Source: SXXH01 sp041165735 (GTDB taxonomy: Bacteria; Planctomycetota; UBA1135; GCA-002686595). From it: DNA of 42,077 nucleotides. Numbering within the stretch: the stretch's first letter is position 1; every line of letters starts with the position of its first letter. A program made the translations under genes and the position numbers. Below are positions 32,416 to 39,880 of this stretch, piece by piece. The notes under the pieces are model-generated. The model saw nothing but the letters and a program-made list of their open reading frames with translations. It searched no databases and was not told the origin of the DNA. The stretch lies in the NCBI GenBank assembly GCA_046341775.1, contig JBKDQQ010000108.1, positions 1-42,077 on the forward strand. The letters run 5' to 3'.

Positions 32416-33726
32416 TTGAGCCAGCCAGCGCCCACACCCTCGCCCGCGGCGGCGACCAGCTTGGACGACCGCGCCGCCGGCGGCCGGCGCGCGGATCCCG
32501 TGGTGGGTGTCGTGGGCCTCGGCGGGGTGGGCCTGCCGCTCGCCGCCGCCTACGTCGAGGCCGGATTCTCCGTGGTGGGCCACGATCGCGACGCGCGCCG
32601 CGTGCGCGAACTGGCCGCGGGGCGCGACGTGCTGCGCCACCAGTCGCTGGCCGCGCGTCTCCTCGAGTCGGGGCGCTTCGTCGCCACCACCGATCCCGAG
32701 CGCCTGTCGGGTTGCGGCGCCGCCTTCGTGTGCGTGCCGACGCCGCTGGGCGTGTCTGGTTTCCTTGACGAGGAGCCGCTGTCGTCGGCAGTGACCGCCC
32801 TCGCCGGCGTCCTGCCGCGCGGCGCCCTGGTCGTGGTCGAGTCGACGCTGCCGCCGGGTGGCACGCGCGCGCTGGTGGCCGGGGCGCTGGTCGAGGCGGG
32901 CCGCGCGGACTTGCTGGTGGCGCACTCGCCCGAGCGCGAGGATCCGGGCGCGGGGCGTGCGCTGCGCGGCGTGCCCAAGCTCGTGGCCGGCCGCGACGAA
33001 GCCTCGCTGCGCGCGGCGCGCGCCTTGCACGAGCGCGTCTTCGATTCCGTCGTGCCCACGGAATCGCTGGAGGTCGCCGAGGCGGCCAAGCTCTACGAGA
33101 ACGCCTACCGCAGCGTGAACATCGCGCTGGCGAACGAGTTCGCGGCCGCCTGCGGGGCGATGGGCCTCGACGCGCGCGCGGTGCTGGACGCCGCCGCCAC
33201 CAAGCCCTTCGGATTCCAGCGCTTCGATCCCGGCCCCGGCATGGGCGGGCACTGCATCCCGAAGGATGCGCGCCTGCTCGCCAATGCTGCGCGCGCCGCG
33301 GGCGCCTCGGCGGAGCTGCTCGAGCTCGCCGCGCGCATCCACGAGCGTCGTCCCCTGCAGGTCGTCGCGGAGTGCGCGAAGAGGCTCGATCGTCCGCTGG
33401 CCGGCGCGCAGGTGCTGTTGATCGGCATCGCCTACAAGCGCGACGTCGACGTGACCACCCACGCCCCGGCGCTGGTCGTGGCGCGCGAGCTGGCCCGCGC
33501 GGGCGCGCGGGTGGGCTGGCACGACCCGCTGCTGGGCGCGGATCGCGTGGTGGAGGACCACGAGGGTCGCGCGCTGCCGCGCCTCGAGCGGCTGGCGGCC
33601 GAGTCGCTGGCGACCGCCGACCTCGTCGTCGTCCTGACCGACCACCGCTGCATCGACTGGGATCTCGTGCGCGAGAGTGCGCGGCGGGTCTTGGACACGC
33701 GCGGGGCGCTGCGCCGGGGCGATTGA
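32416..33726 (+). CDS. UDP-N-acetyl-hexosamine 6-dehydrogenase-like nucleotide-sugar dehydrogenase
   Basis: This 436-residue protein is a UDP-glucose/UDP-mannose dehydrogenase family member. The N-terminal NAD fold is VGVVGLGGVGLPLAAAY (30-46), the central domain has KLYENAYRSVNIALANE (225-241), the catalytic Cys280 is in GMGGHCIPKD, and the C-terminal UDP-binding domain has GIAYKRDVDVTTHAPA. It makes a uronic acid sugar for surface polysaccharide. WbpA/WbpO/TviB-like members fit best. The TTG start at 32416 adds about 28 nonconserved residues; GTG at 32500 is an alternative close to the conserved strand. No glycosyltransferases are nearby, so its placement between selA and selD looks incidental. 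Confidence 0.88.
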   Translation: MSQPAPTPSPAAATSLDDRAAGGRRADPVVGVVGLGGVGLPLAAAYVEAGFSVVGHDRDARRVRELAAGRDVLRHQSLAARLLESGRFVATTDPERLSGCGAAFVCVPTPLGVSGFLDEEPLSSAVTALAGVLPRGALVVVESTLPPGGTRALVAGALVEAGRADLLVAHSPEREDPGAGRALRGVPKLVAGRDEASLRAARALHERVFDSVVPTESLEVAEAAKLYENAYRSVNIALANEFAAACGAMGLDARAVLDAAATKPFGFQRFDPGPGMGGHCIPKDARLLANAARAAGASAELLELAARIHERRPLQVVAECAKRLDRPLAGAQVLLIGIAYKRDVDVTTHAPALVVARELARAGARVGWHDPLLGADRVVEDHEGRALPRLERLAAESLATADLVVVLTDHRCIDWDLVRESARRVLDTRGALRRGD

Positions 33727-33783
33727 GGCCGCCTCCTCCCGGGAGGGGCCCCGCGGCGGTTCGCAACGCGCGCGGGCGCAGGC

Positions 33784-33789
33784 TAGAGT
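33784..33789 (+). promoter_or_regulatory. Candidate -10 element of selD
   Basis: TAGAGT lies 38 bases before the selD ATG in an otherwise GC-only stretch. Upstream, a palindromic CCTCCCGGGAGG (33735-33746) may end the preceding transcript. Assignment is by eye only; no -35 element was recognised. Confidence 0.3.
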
Positions 33790-33827
33790 GCGCTCCGCGC
33801 GCCCGCGTCGACGCGGGGGCCGCACCC

Positions 33828-34892
33828 ATGGCGGAACAACAGCAAAAGCGACTCACCGACTACGCCAACTGCGCGGGTTGAGCGGCGAAGATGCCCATCG
33901 GGCAGCTCGCGCACGTGCTGCGCGACATCGTTGCGACCGACACGCGAGTGCTGGTAGGTCCGGAGACCTTCGACGACGCGGGCATCGTGGCCCTCGCCGG
34001 CGTCGGAGACGTGCCCGGCGACAGCCGCACCTGCCTGGTGCAGACGGTCGACTACTTCCCGCCGGTCGTCGACGATCCGTACTGGTACGGCGCCATCGCG
34101 GCCGCGAACTCCCTCTCCGACGTGTACGCCATGGGCGGTCGGCCGTTCACCGCGCTGAACATCGCCGGCATCCCCAAGGACTTCGATCCGGAGTGGACGC
34201 GCGAGATCTTCCGCGGCGGCTTCGAGACGGTGGCGAAGAGCGGGGCGGTCGTGGTGGGCGGACACACGGTGCAATCGGCCGAGGCGCACTTCGGCTTCTC
34301 CGTGACCGGCATCGTGTCCAAGGACCGCATCGCGGCCAACTCCGGCGCGAAGCCCGGCGACCAGCTGTACCTGACCAAGCCCCTGGGCATGGGCGCCATG
34401 ACCACCGCCGCCAAGAAGCGCAGGATCGGCTGGAGCGAGCTCGAGCCCGCCGCGCGCCAGATGGCGAAGCTCAACGATCGCGCCGCGGAGGCGATGAACC
34501 TGGCGGGCGCGCACGCCTGCACCGACATCACCGGCTTCGGCCTCGCCGGGCACGGACGCAACATCGCCAAGGCGAGCGGCGTCACGCTGCGCATCGAGTT
34601 GGCGCGCGTGCCTTTCTTCGCCGGCGTGGAGCAATTGGCGCGCGAGGGCTTCTGCTCCGGCGGGAGCAACCGCTCGAAGGCGGCGCTGGCGGATGTGGTC
34701 GGCGTCGCCGATGGCCTGGACGCCGCGCGCGTGGCCCTGGTCTTCGACGCCGAGACTTCGGGCGGGTTGCTCGTGTGCGTGCCGCCGGAGCGTGCCGCGA
34801 CGCTCGAGCGCGAACTCGCGGCGCGGGGCGAAGCGGTGGCGCGGATCGGCGAAGTGGCGCCCGCGAGCGGTCTCCACGTCGAGTTCGCCTGA
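33828..34892 (+). CDS. selD: Selenide, water dikinase SelD, itself a selenoprotein (UGA = Sec at codon 18)
   Basis: This 354-residue enzyme makes selenophosphate from selenide and ATP. The frame from the ATG at 33828 runs MAEQQQKRLTDYANCAG, then an in-frame TGA (33879-33881), then AAKMPIGQLAHVL to a TGA at 34890. The TGA sits at the active-site position: Sec18 and Lys21 match Cys17 and Lys20 of E. coli SelD. Later motifs agree: QTVDYFPPVVDDPYWYG, ANSLSDVYAMGG, VVVGGHTVQSAE, TDITGFGLAGHG. A standard caller would start at 33891 and lose the catalytic residues. A potential SECIS hairpin follows the UGA, and selA and selC are nearby. The next gene starts three bases after the stop. Confidence 0.95.
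33885..33910 (+). promoter_or_regulatory. Putative bacterial SECIS hairpin in selD
   Basis: Four bases after the in-frame UGA, GCGA (33885-33888) pairs with TCGC (33907-33910), and TGCCC (33892-33896) pairs with GGGCA (33900-33904) around an ATC loop, with a small internal loop (3 by 2 bases) between the stems. Bacterial SECIS elements lie directly 3' of the UGA inside the coding region and are bound by SelB. Distance and shape are plausible, but the loop is smaller than in the E. coli fdhF element and no consensus is firm. Confidence 0.5.
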
Positions 34893-34895
34893 GGC

Positions 34896-36377
34896 ATGCG
34901 CGCAGGCTGCGCCGCGCCCGCTCGTCCGTCGCAGGACGGACCGCCGTGGATCCTCGGTTGGCGCGGGGCGCCGCTGGACGAGCCCGAGAACACCTTGGTC
35001 TCGTTCCGGCGCGCGCTGGCGCTGGGACTCGACGGCCTCGCGTGGGAGCTGCGCGCCGCGGCGCAGGACGAGCCGGTGGTCTTCGCCGACGCGCAGCTGG
35101 AGCGCACCACGAACGGCGCGGGACCGCTGGCGGAGGCGAACCTCGTGCAATTGTCCGCGCTGGACGCGGGCGGCTGGCAGGCGGCCGAGCGCCTCGGCGA
35201 ACGCATCCCCCTGCCCGAGGAGGTGCTGTCCCTGCGCGGTCCCGATGGCGCGCGGCCGATGCACGTGGTGCTGGTCGAGGACGCGCGGGCGGCCCGCATG
35301 GCGGCGGAGCAGGCCCGGAGGCACGCGCGCGACCTCTCGGTGCGCATCGCCTCGCGCTCCATCGACGCCTGTCGCTCCGCGCGCGACGCGGGCGCGGCGG
35401 CCCTGTGGATCCTCGATGCTCCGGGCGAACGCCTGGCCGAGATCGCCCGCGACGAGGGCTTCGACGCGGTGGGGGCGCGTCCAGCCGATTGGCGCGCGGC
35501 GCCGCGGGTCGAGTGGCGCGCGGAGCGCTGGTGGATCGGATGCGACGCGCCCTTCGACTTGATGGAGGCGGTGCAGGCGGGGGCCTTCGGCATCCTGACC
35601 CATGAAGGGCCGCGCGCCGCCTTCGCGCGCAGCTGGACGCGACTCCTGGCGCCCGGCGCGTCGGGGGCGGCCGCGTGGCCCGTGCAGGCCCCGGCGTTGG
35701 AGATGCCGCACGCGCTGCCGCGCTTCGGACCGGCGTGGAGCGCCGAGCACGCGCTCGTGGCGCGCATCGAGAACCCGCTCGCCACGCGCGTCGGCGTCAG
35801 GGCCTTCGTGCAAGTGCGCCGCGGCGCGTTCGAACTCGAGCCGGCGGGTCGCGTGGCGGAACTCGCGCCGGGCGAGGCGCTGGAACTGCCGCTGCGCCTG
35901 CGCGGCGGCTCGTGGCGCATCGGCGGCGACCCGCTGCTGGCGGTGGGCTATTCCGTGCCGTCCGGCCCGGGTCGCGAGGCGCAGGAGCTCGTCTGCGACA
36001 CGCCCCTCGAGCGACGGCGCACGCTGCACCTCGACGCCACGCCGCTGCGCGTGCAACTGGTGCGCGAAGGACCGCGCGAGCGCGAGGCGACGATGGTGGT
36101 GCGCCTGCACCGCGGGCACGTCCACGCCTCCATCGAGGACGCGGGCGGTGCGCGCGAGGCGCGCACCTTGTTGCGACTCGGCGAACGCGCCGTCCTGGGT
36201 GGGCGCGGCGTGCGCCTGCCGTTGCCCGCGGACGCCCTCGCGCGCCCGCCCGCCTTCTCCTGCGGGTTCCTCTCGTCGCGTCGCGGAGAGCGGGTCGTGC
36301 GCCGCTACTGCGGCGGCCTGCTCGACGAGCCCGACGCCGGGGCCCCGGGACGGCTGGTCGTGGTCGTACCGGGCTGA
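34896..36377 (+). CDS. Glycerophosphodiester phosphodiesterase-like protein with catalytic residues lost
   Basis: This 493-residue protein begins with a recognisable GDPD barrel start: WILGWRGAPLDEPENTLVSF, then WELRA and VFADAQLERTTNGAGPL. In active enzymes these are HRG, E-x-D and HD; here the first His is Trp22, the Asp of E-x-D is Arg53 and the second His is Ala64. Only Glu51 and the structural PENT and TTNG segments persist, so glycerophosphodiesterase activity is unlikely. Residues about 270-490 form a separate beta-rich region without a recognised family. It starts three bases after selD, implying cotranscription. It may be a binding or scaffold protein; function unknown. No signal peptide is evident. 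Confidence 0.75.
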   Translation: MRAGCAAPARPSQDGPPWILGWRGAPLDEPENTLVSFRRALALGLDGLAWELRAAAQDEPVVFADAQLERTTNGAGPLAEANLVQLSALDAGGWQAAERLGERIPLPEEVLSLRGPDGARPMHVVLVEDARAARMAAEQARRHARDLSVRIASRSIDACRSARDAGAAALWILDAPGERLAEIARDEGFDAVGARPADWRAAPRVEWRAERWWIGCDAPFDLMEAVQAGAFGILTHEGPRAAFARSWTRLLAPGASGAAAWPVQAPALEMPHALPRFGPAWSAEHALVARIENPLATRVGVRAFVQVRRGAFELEPAGRVAELAPGEALELPLRLRGGSWRIGGDPLLAVGYSVPSGPGREAQELVCDTPLERRRTLHLDATPLRVQLVREGPREREATMVVRLHRGHVHASIEDAGGAREARTLLRLGERAVLGGRGVRLPLPADALARPPAFSCGFLSSRRGERVVRRYCGGLLDEPDAGAPGRLVVVVPG

Positions 36378-36395
36378 ATCCGACCGCGCGTGCTT

Positions 36396-36411
36396 GTCAA
36401 AAAACCTTGAC
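36396..36411. terminator. Weak hairpin between convergent genes
   Basis: GTCAA (36396-36400) and TTGAC (36407-36411) pair around AAAACC between the convergent ends of the GDPD-like gene and the DUF1579 gene. It contains the only A/T-rich run in the gap (T-rich on the minus strand). The five-base stem makes it a weak candidate. Confidence 0.35.
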
Positions 36412-36422
36412 GGCCGTGCTCG

Positions 36423-37055
36423 TCACTTCCCGGACTTGGCCGGCCGCGAGATCGAGCGCATGACCTCGACTTCCTTCCCCGCGATGGTGTCGTACATGCG
36501 CATGTGGATGGCCCCGTCGGCTTCGTGCTTGATCGTCTGGCGGAACGGGCGTTCGCCCGCGAGGTCGACCATGGAACCCTTGAAGTCCACGACGCCGTCG
36601 GCGCCCCGCTTGCCGCGCGAGGTGATCCACCAGGTCGACATGCTGTCCATCCACAGGCTCGTGTACTCGCCCTTCAGCTTGTCGTAGCCGACGATCGAGA
36701 TGCCCTGCATGGGCATGCCCTCCATCGTGAAGGACACGTCCTCCTGCATGTACCGTCCGCCGAGGATCGGCTTGCAGACGGCGTCGGCGCGGACCTTCGT
36801 CCAGGACCCGGTTCCCATCCAATCGAACTCCATGTCCATGACGCGCACGCCGGCTTCCTTGCCCAAGGCCTCGTGTTCGGGCCCGGGCGTCGCCAGTTCG
36901 AGCATGCGCGCCATGTATTCGGCCTCCTTCGCGGCCGCGTCACCGGCCTGCGCGTCGGCCACGGGTTCCTCGCCCGCGCGCAGGCAGACGGCGGTCAACA
37001 GGGCGGAGGCGAAGCAAAGGAGCGCGGTGGCGCGGAGTTGGCGGAATCCGTGCAT
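36423..37055 (-). CDS. Exported DUF1579 family protein
   Basis: This 210-residue protein has a signal peptide (RQLRATALLCFASALLTAVCLRA, cleavage near residue 27) followed by a DUF1579 domain: EFDWMGTGSWTKVRADAV, GGRYMQEDVSFTMEGMPMQG, ISIVGYDKLKGEYTSLWMDS, then a beta-rich end (MYDTIAGKEVEVMRSI). DUF1579 proteins are lipocalin-like barrels of unknown function, common in planctomycetes and other bacteria. The ATG at 37055 starts the signal peptide. The gene is alone on the minus strand, convergent with the GDPD-like gene and divergent from selC; a TATCGT hexamer about 75 bases upstream could be its -10. Confidence 0.88.
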   Translation of the reverse strand: MHGFRQLRATALLCFASALLTAVCLRAGEEPVADAQAGDAAAKEAEYMARMLELATPGPEHEALGKEAGVRVMDMEFDWMGTGSWTKVRADAVCKPILGGRYMQEDVSFTMEGMPMQGISIVGYDKLKGEYTSLWMDSMSTWWITSRGKRGADGVVDFKGSMVDLAGERPFRQTIKHEADGAIHMRMYDTIAGKEVEVMRSISRPAKSGK

Positions 37056-37178
37056 GGTTCGAGGTGGTCCCGGTGGTCGTGGTTGCGCGGGGTCGGGGGG
37101 CGACACGGCAGAGCGCCGGTCGCGCATGGCCCACGATAGCCGCGCAAGTCGCGCGGAGACTCCGCGCGCTCCAACTGC

Positions 37179-37184
37179 TACTCT
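37179..37184 (+). promoter_or_regulatory. Candidate -10 element of selC
   Basis: TACTCT lies 16 bases before the first tRNA base. The same hexamer occurs on the minus strand at 39688-39693 upstream of the small secreted protein gene. No -35 consensus is visible at the expected distance. Confidence 0.35.
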
Positions 37185-37200
37185 GGCGCGGGCCAGGAAC

Positions 37201-37298
37201 GGGAGCGGATCGGTGCTGGTGTGCCGCCCGGCCTTCAAAGCCGGTCGGGGGTCGTGGACAGCGGCCCCGGTGGGTTCGATTCCCATGCGCTCCCGCCA
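37201..37298 (+). tRNA. selC: tRNA-Sec (anticodon TCA)
   Basis: This 98-base tRNA includes an encoded 3' CCA (37296-37298). The acceptor GGGAGCG pairs with CGCTCCC; the eighth pair expected for tRNA-Sec is a G-G mismatch (37208/37287). The D stem has six pairs (CGGTGC/GTGCCG, two wobbles) with a 4-base loop, a hallmark of SelC. The anticodon stem CCGGC/GCCGG closes the loop CTTCAAA with TCA at 37235-37237. A long variable arm (about 37246-37269) and a T arm TGGG-TTCGATT-CCCA follow. It reads UGA and would be charged with Ser, then converted by SelA. It lies 54 bases before the first GNAT gene. Confidence 0.96.
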
Positions 37299-37352
37299 TC
37301 CCTCGCGCAGGGCGCCGCCCGCGCGAGCCGGGCGAGGTCCACGCGCGCCGCG

Positions 37353-38336
37353 ATGCACGACACGATCGAGATCCGACCGGTGCGCCGGGACGACGAAGCC
37401 GCGGTGCTCGAGGCGTGGCACGCCGCCTTCGCCCGTCTCGATCCCGGCGCGCGACGCACCGTCGAGGCGTGGCGGCGCATGTGGTTCGGCTCTCCCCACG
37501 GCGCGCATGCCCAAGCGGCCTTCGCGCCCGATGGCGCGTGCCTCGCGCACTTCGGCGGCTTGCCGATGCGCCTGCGTCTGCAAGGCGCCGAGCGGCGCTC
37601 GTACCTCGTCGTCGACAGCTTCGCGCGCCTCGAGGCGCGACAAGGGCTGGCGCGCGATGGACTGCTCGTGCGCTGCTGCCGCGCGTTCATCGCCGCCTCG
37701 ATGTCGGAAGAGCGCGGTGAATGGGCCCATGGCTTCCCGGTGGCGCGCGCCTGGGAACTGGGCCGGCGCCTCCTGTCGTACGAGTTCGACGACGAGGTGC
37801 GCCTGTGGACCGGACCGCTGGAGCGACTCGAGCGCGCGGCGCGCCCGGTCGCGCTCGCGGCGCGACCGGCGATCATCGACGCGGGCATCGACGAGCTGGA
37901 TCGCGAGGTGCACGCGCGACTGGGACGCGTCGTGCGCACCCCCGAGCACCTGGCGTGGCGCCTGCCCGACGACGCCTGCGCCTGCGAGGTGCGCGACGCG
38001 GGCGGGGCGCTGCGCGGCTTCGCGGCGGCGCGCGCGTCCACGTTGCTGGGCGAAGCGCACTTGTGCGTGCTCGATTGGATCGTGGCGCGGGACGACCACG
38101 AGGCCGCCGCAGCGCTCCTCGCGCAGCTCGCGTCCTTCGGTCGCCGCGCCGGCGCCGGACGGGTGGCGCTGCTCGCCTCGCACCTCGATCCGCACGGCGC
38201 GCGCTGGGCGGGGCTCGGGCTCGTGCTCGTGGCGCTGGAGAACACGCACGCCTGCTTCGTGGCCGGGCGGCCCGGCGAGGCGCGCGAGCTGGCTCGTCAA
38301 ATCCACTTGACACTGCTGGACACGGACCTCGCTTGA
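37353..38336 (+). CDS. GNAT-like acyltransferase, first of a tandem pair
   Basis: This 327-residue protein opens with a GNAT-like IEIRPVRRDDEAAVLEAW and continues with a mid-protein segment (YLVVDSFARLEARQGLARDGLL) that fits the acetyl-CoA-binding strand-helix of GNATs, although the pyrophosphate loop (RxxGxG/A) is degenerate. The C-terminal half has a second GNAT-like pattern. The end (HLTLLDTDLA) matches that of the next gene (WTTLLDSDLV), so the two are tandem paralogues. The ATG at 37353 was chosen because upstream frame sequence falls in selC. It overlaps the next gene by one base (TGATG). The substrate is unknown. Confidence 0.72.
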   Translation: MHDTIEIRPVRRDDEAAVLEAWHAAFARLDPGARRTVEAWRRMWFGSPHGAHAQAAFAPDGACLAHFGGLPMRLRLQGAERRSYLVVDSFARLEARQGLARDGLLVRCCRAFIAASMSEERGEWAHGFPVARAWELGRRLLSYEFDDEVRLWTGPLERLERAARPVALAARPAIIDAGIDELDREVHARLGRVVRTPEHLAWRLPDDACACEVRDAGGALRGFAAARASTLLGEAHLCVLDWIVARDDHEAAAALLAQLASFGRRAGAGRVALLASHLDPHGARWAGLGLVLVALENTHACFVAGRPGEARELARQIHLTLLDTDLA

Positions 38337-39304
38337 TGGACCGGTTCGCGCCGCTTTCGGAGGTCGATGCGCGCTCCTTGGGCGCCGCCTGGGACCGCGC
38401 CTTCGCGCCGCGCTCGCGCGACGAGCGGGAGTGGCGCCATGCGCACGGCGACGGCGGCGCCGCTCGGCTCGAGGCTGTCGTCGCCACGCGGGAAGGCGCC
38501 GTGCAGGCCTTCTACGGCTCCCTTTCGCAGCGCGGACGCGTCGGCGGCCGCGCCGCACGCCTCGGGCAGGTGGTCGACAGCTTCGTCGTGCCCGAGCGGC
38601 GCGCCGGATTGGGTGGCGCGCGCCTGCTCGTGGAATGCGGCCTGGAGCATTTCCGCCGCCACGGGGGGACGGATTCCACCGTCGTGCACTACGGCTGGCC
38701 GGTGGAGGCGGCGCTGCGGGTGGGGGTGCGCCACCTCGGCTACCTGCCGCTGCGACGCGAGGTCGTCCTGTACGTCGAAACCGGGGCGGGAGGAGCCGAC
38801 GGGCCGGAGGCCGCGCGCACGGTGGCGGAGTTCGACGCGCGGCACGATCGCTTGTGGGAGCGCCTCACGGCGGAGCGTCCGACCTGCGTCGACCACGACG
38901 CGGCGTTCCTCGCGTGGCGCGTGGGCGAGCACCCCACCCGCAGCTACGAATGCCTGGGCATGGCCGACGGCGGCGAACTCGCCGGGCTCGTCGTGCTGGG
39001 CTCGGGCGATGCGTTGCATCCCGCTTCGCTCGCCGTGGTCGACTGGCTGGTGCCCGAAGGCGCGGACGAGGTGGCGCGCATCCTGCTCGAGGCGGCCAAG
39101 GCGCGAGCGCGCGCAAGCGGCGCTTCGCTGCTCCTCTCCATCGTGCCCACGCACAGTCGAGCCTTCGCGACCTTGCAGCTCTTGGGCTTGCGTCCCCACG
39201 ATTCCGGCCGCGTGCTGTGCGCGCGCAGCTTCGATCCGCGCTTGTTCGAGCGCGACCTGCGCTCGGGGTTGTGGACGACCTTGCTCGACAGCGATCTCGT
39301 CTAG
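38336..39304 (+). CDS. GNAT-like acyltransferase, second of a tandem pair
   Basis: This 322-residue protein contains a better-preserved acetyl-CoA site than its neighbour: GQVVDSFVVPERRAGLGGAR (strand, then R-x2-G-x-G-G). The second half (LAGLVVLGSGDALHPASLAV, EVARILLEAAKARARASGA) looks like another GNAT-like domain, giving a double-domain protein. It is translationally coupled to the preceding paralogue through TGATG, suggesting a hetero-oligomer or serial action. No pathway genes nearby indicate the acceptor. A strong double hairpin follows the stop. Confidence 0.75.
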   Translation: MDRFAPLSEVDARSLGAAWDRAFAPRSRDEREWRHAHGDGGAARLEAVVATREGAVQAFYGSLSQRGRVGGRAARLGQVVDSFVVPERRAGLGGARLLVECGLEHFRRHGGTDSTVVHYGWPVEAALRVGVRHLGYLPLRREVVLYVETGAGGADGPEAARTVAEFDARHDRLWERLTAERPTCVDHDAAFLAWRVGEHPTRSYECLGMADGGELAGLVVLGSGDALHPASLAVVDWLVPEGADEVARILLEAAKARARASGASLLLSIVPTHSRAFATLQLLGLRPHDSGRVLCARSFDPRLFERDLRSGLWTTLLDSDLV

Positions 39305-39325
39305 GAGCACGCACGCCGGAAAGCC

Positions 39326-39359
39326 GACCGCCCCGCGTCCGATTGGACGCGAGGCGGTC
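39326..39359. terminator. Strong terminator hairpin between convergent genes
   Basis: GACCGCC (39326-39332) pairs with GGCGGTC (39353-39359) and CGCGTCC (39334-39340) with GGACGCG (39345-39351), separated by one C/A mismatch and closed by GATT: 14 pairs in all, followed by TT. A second hairpin, GGTCCCCG/CGGGGACC (39369-39398) enclosing a CCGCTCGAGCGG palindrome, lies next to it and may serve the convergent small gene. Confidence 0.8.
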
Positions 39360-39423
39360 TTGATCGAGGGTCCCCGCCGCTCGAGCGGGTCGGGGACCGG
39401 CGGGAGCTGTCAGACGGAAGCTG

Positions 39424-39651
39424 TCAGAGCAGCGAGGCGGCCAAGCGGCGCATGGAGTCGATCTGCAGTTCGACCATGCGACGGATGTGCAGTGCCGGGT
39501 CGCCACCGCAGAAGGGGCAGTCCGCCGGATCCGGGTCGGAGACGACCGCGCCCGGGGCGCGATGCTGGTAGCCGAACTCGGGGGTGGCTTGCGTCAGGAC
39601 GGCGAAGCCGGCGATGGCGGCGAGCAGCGTGGCGGCGGTGTACTTCTTCAT
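39424..39651 (-). CDS. Small exported protein with CPFCGG motif
   Basis: This 75-residue protein has a clear signal peptide (MKKYTAATLLAAIAGFAVLTQA) and a mature part of about 50 residues containing DCPFCGGDPALHIRRMVELQI. CPFCGG is a single CxxC that could bind a metal or form a disulfide; no second CxxC is present. The ending is helical (QIDSMRRLAASLL). I do not recognise a family. A TACTCT hexamer at 39693-39688 may be its -10. It lies alone between the terminator and the NfeD operon. The coding nature is supported by the signal peptide and the isolated frame. Confidence 0.75.
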   Translation of the reverse strand: MKKYTAATLLAAIAGFAVLTQATPEFGYQHRAPGAVVSDPDPADCPFCGGDPALHIRRMVELQIDSMRRLAASLL

Positions 39652-39864
39652 GTGGCGTCCGGGGGCAAGTTCGACCCCCTCCTAGGAAGAGTAGGGGCGG
39701 CGGGTCCGAGGCGCAAGTCGGGTGCTGCCACGGTTCTGCCTGCAGGGTTCGGAATGTGTACTGCGGCGCGGGCGGCGTCCCGACCGGGGGGATCGGGGTC
39801 CGAATCCCCGCAGTGCTTGTCGGCTAGCACTCGTTCGGAGGTGGAGTCGGCCCCCGCACCTCGC

Positions 39865-39870
39865 CATACT
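39865..39870 (+). promoter_or_regulatory. Candidate -10 element of the nfeD operon
   Basis: CATACT ends ten bases before the nfeD ATG, which has a weak GCGAG at its ribosome-site position. Transcription from it would give a very short leader. The 39652-39880 gap also contains a GGGGG/CCCCC hairpin (39661-39679) and a T-arm-like stem (39794-39810) that does not belong to a tRNA. Confidence 0.3.
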
Positions 39871-39880
39871 TGCGCGCGAG

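Noticed and set aside
33891..34892. SelD starting at the ATG at 33891
   Set aside because: This would discard the catalytic residue and lysine; the in-frame upstream segment is clearly homologous SelD sequence with UGA at the active-site position.
39794..39810. T-arm-like stem CGGGG-TCCGAAT-CCCCG suggesting a tRNA
   Set aside because: The loop lacks the TTC start, the following bases (CAGTGCT) have no partner at tRNA distance upstream, and no anticodon arm can be drawn.
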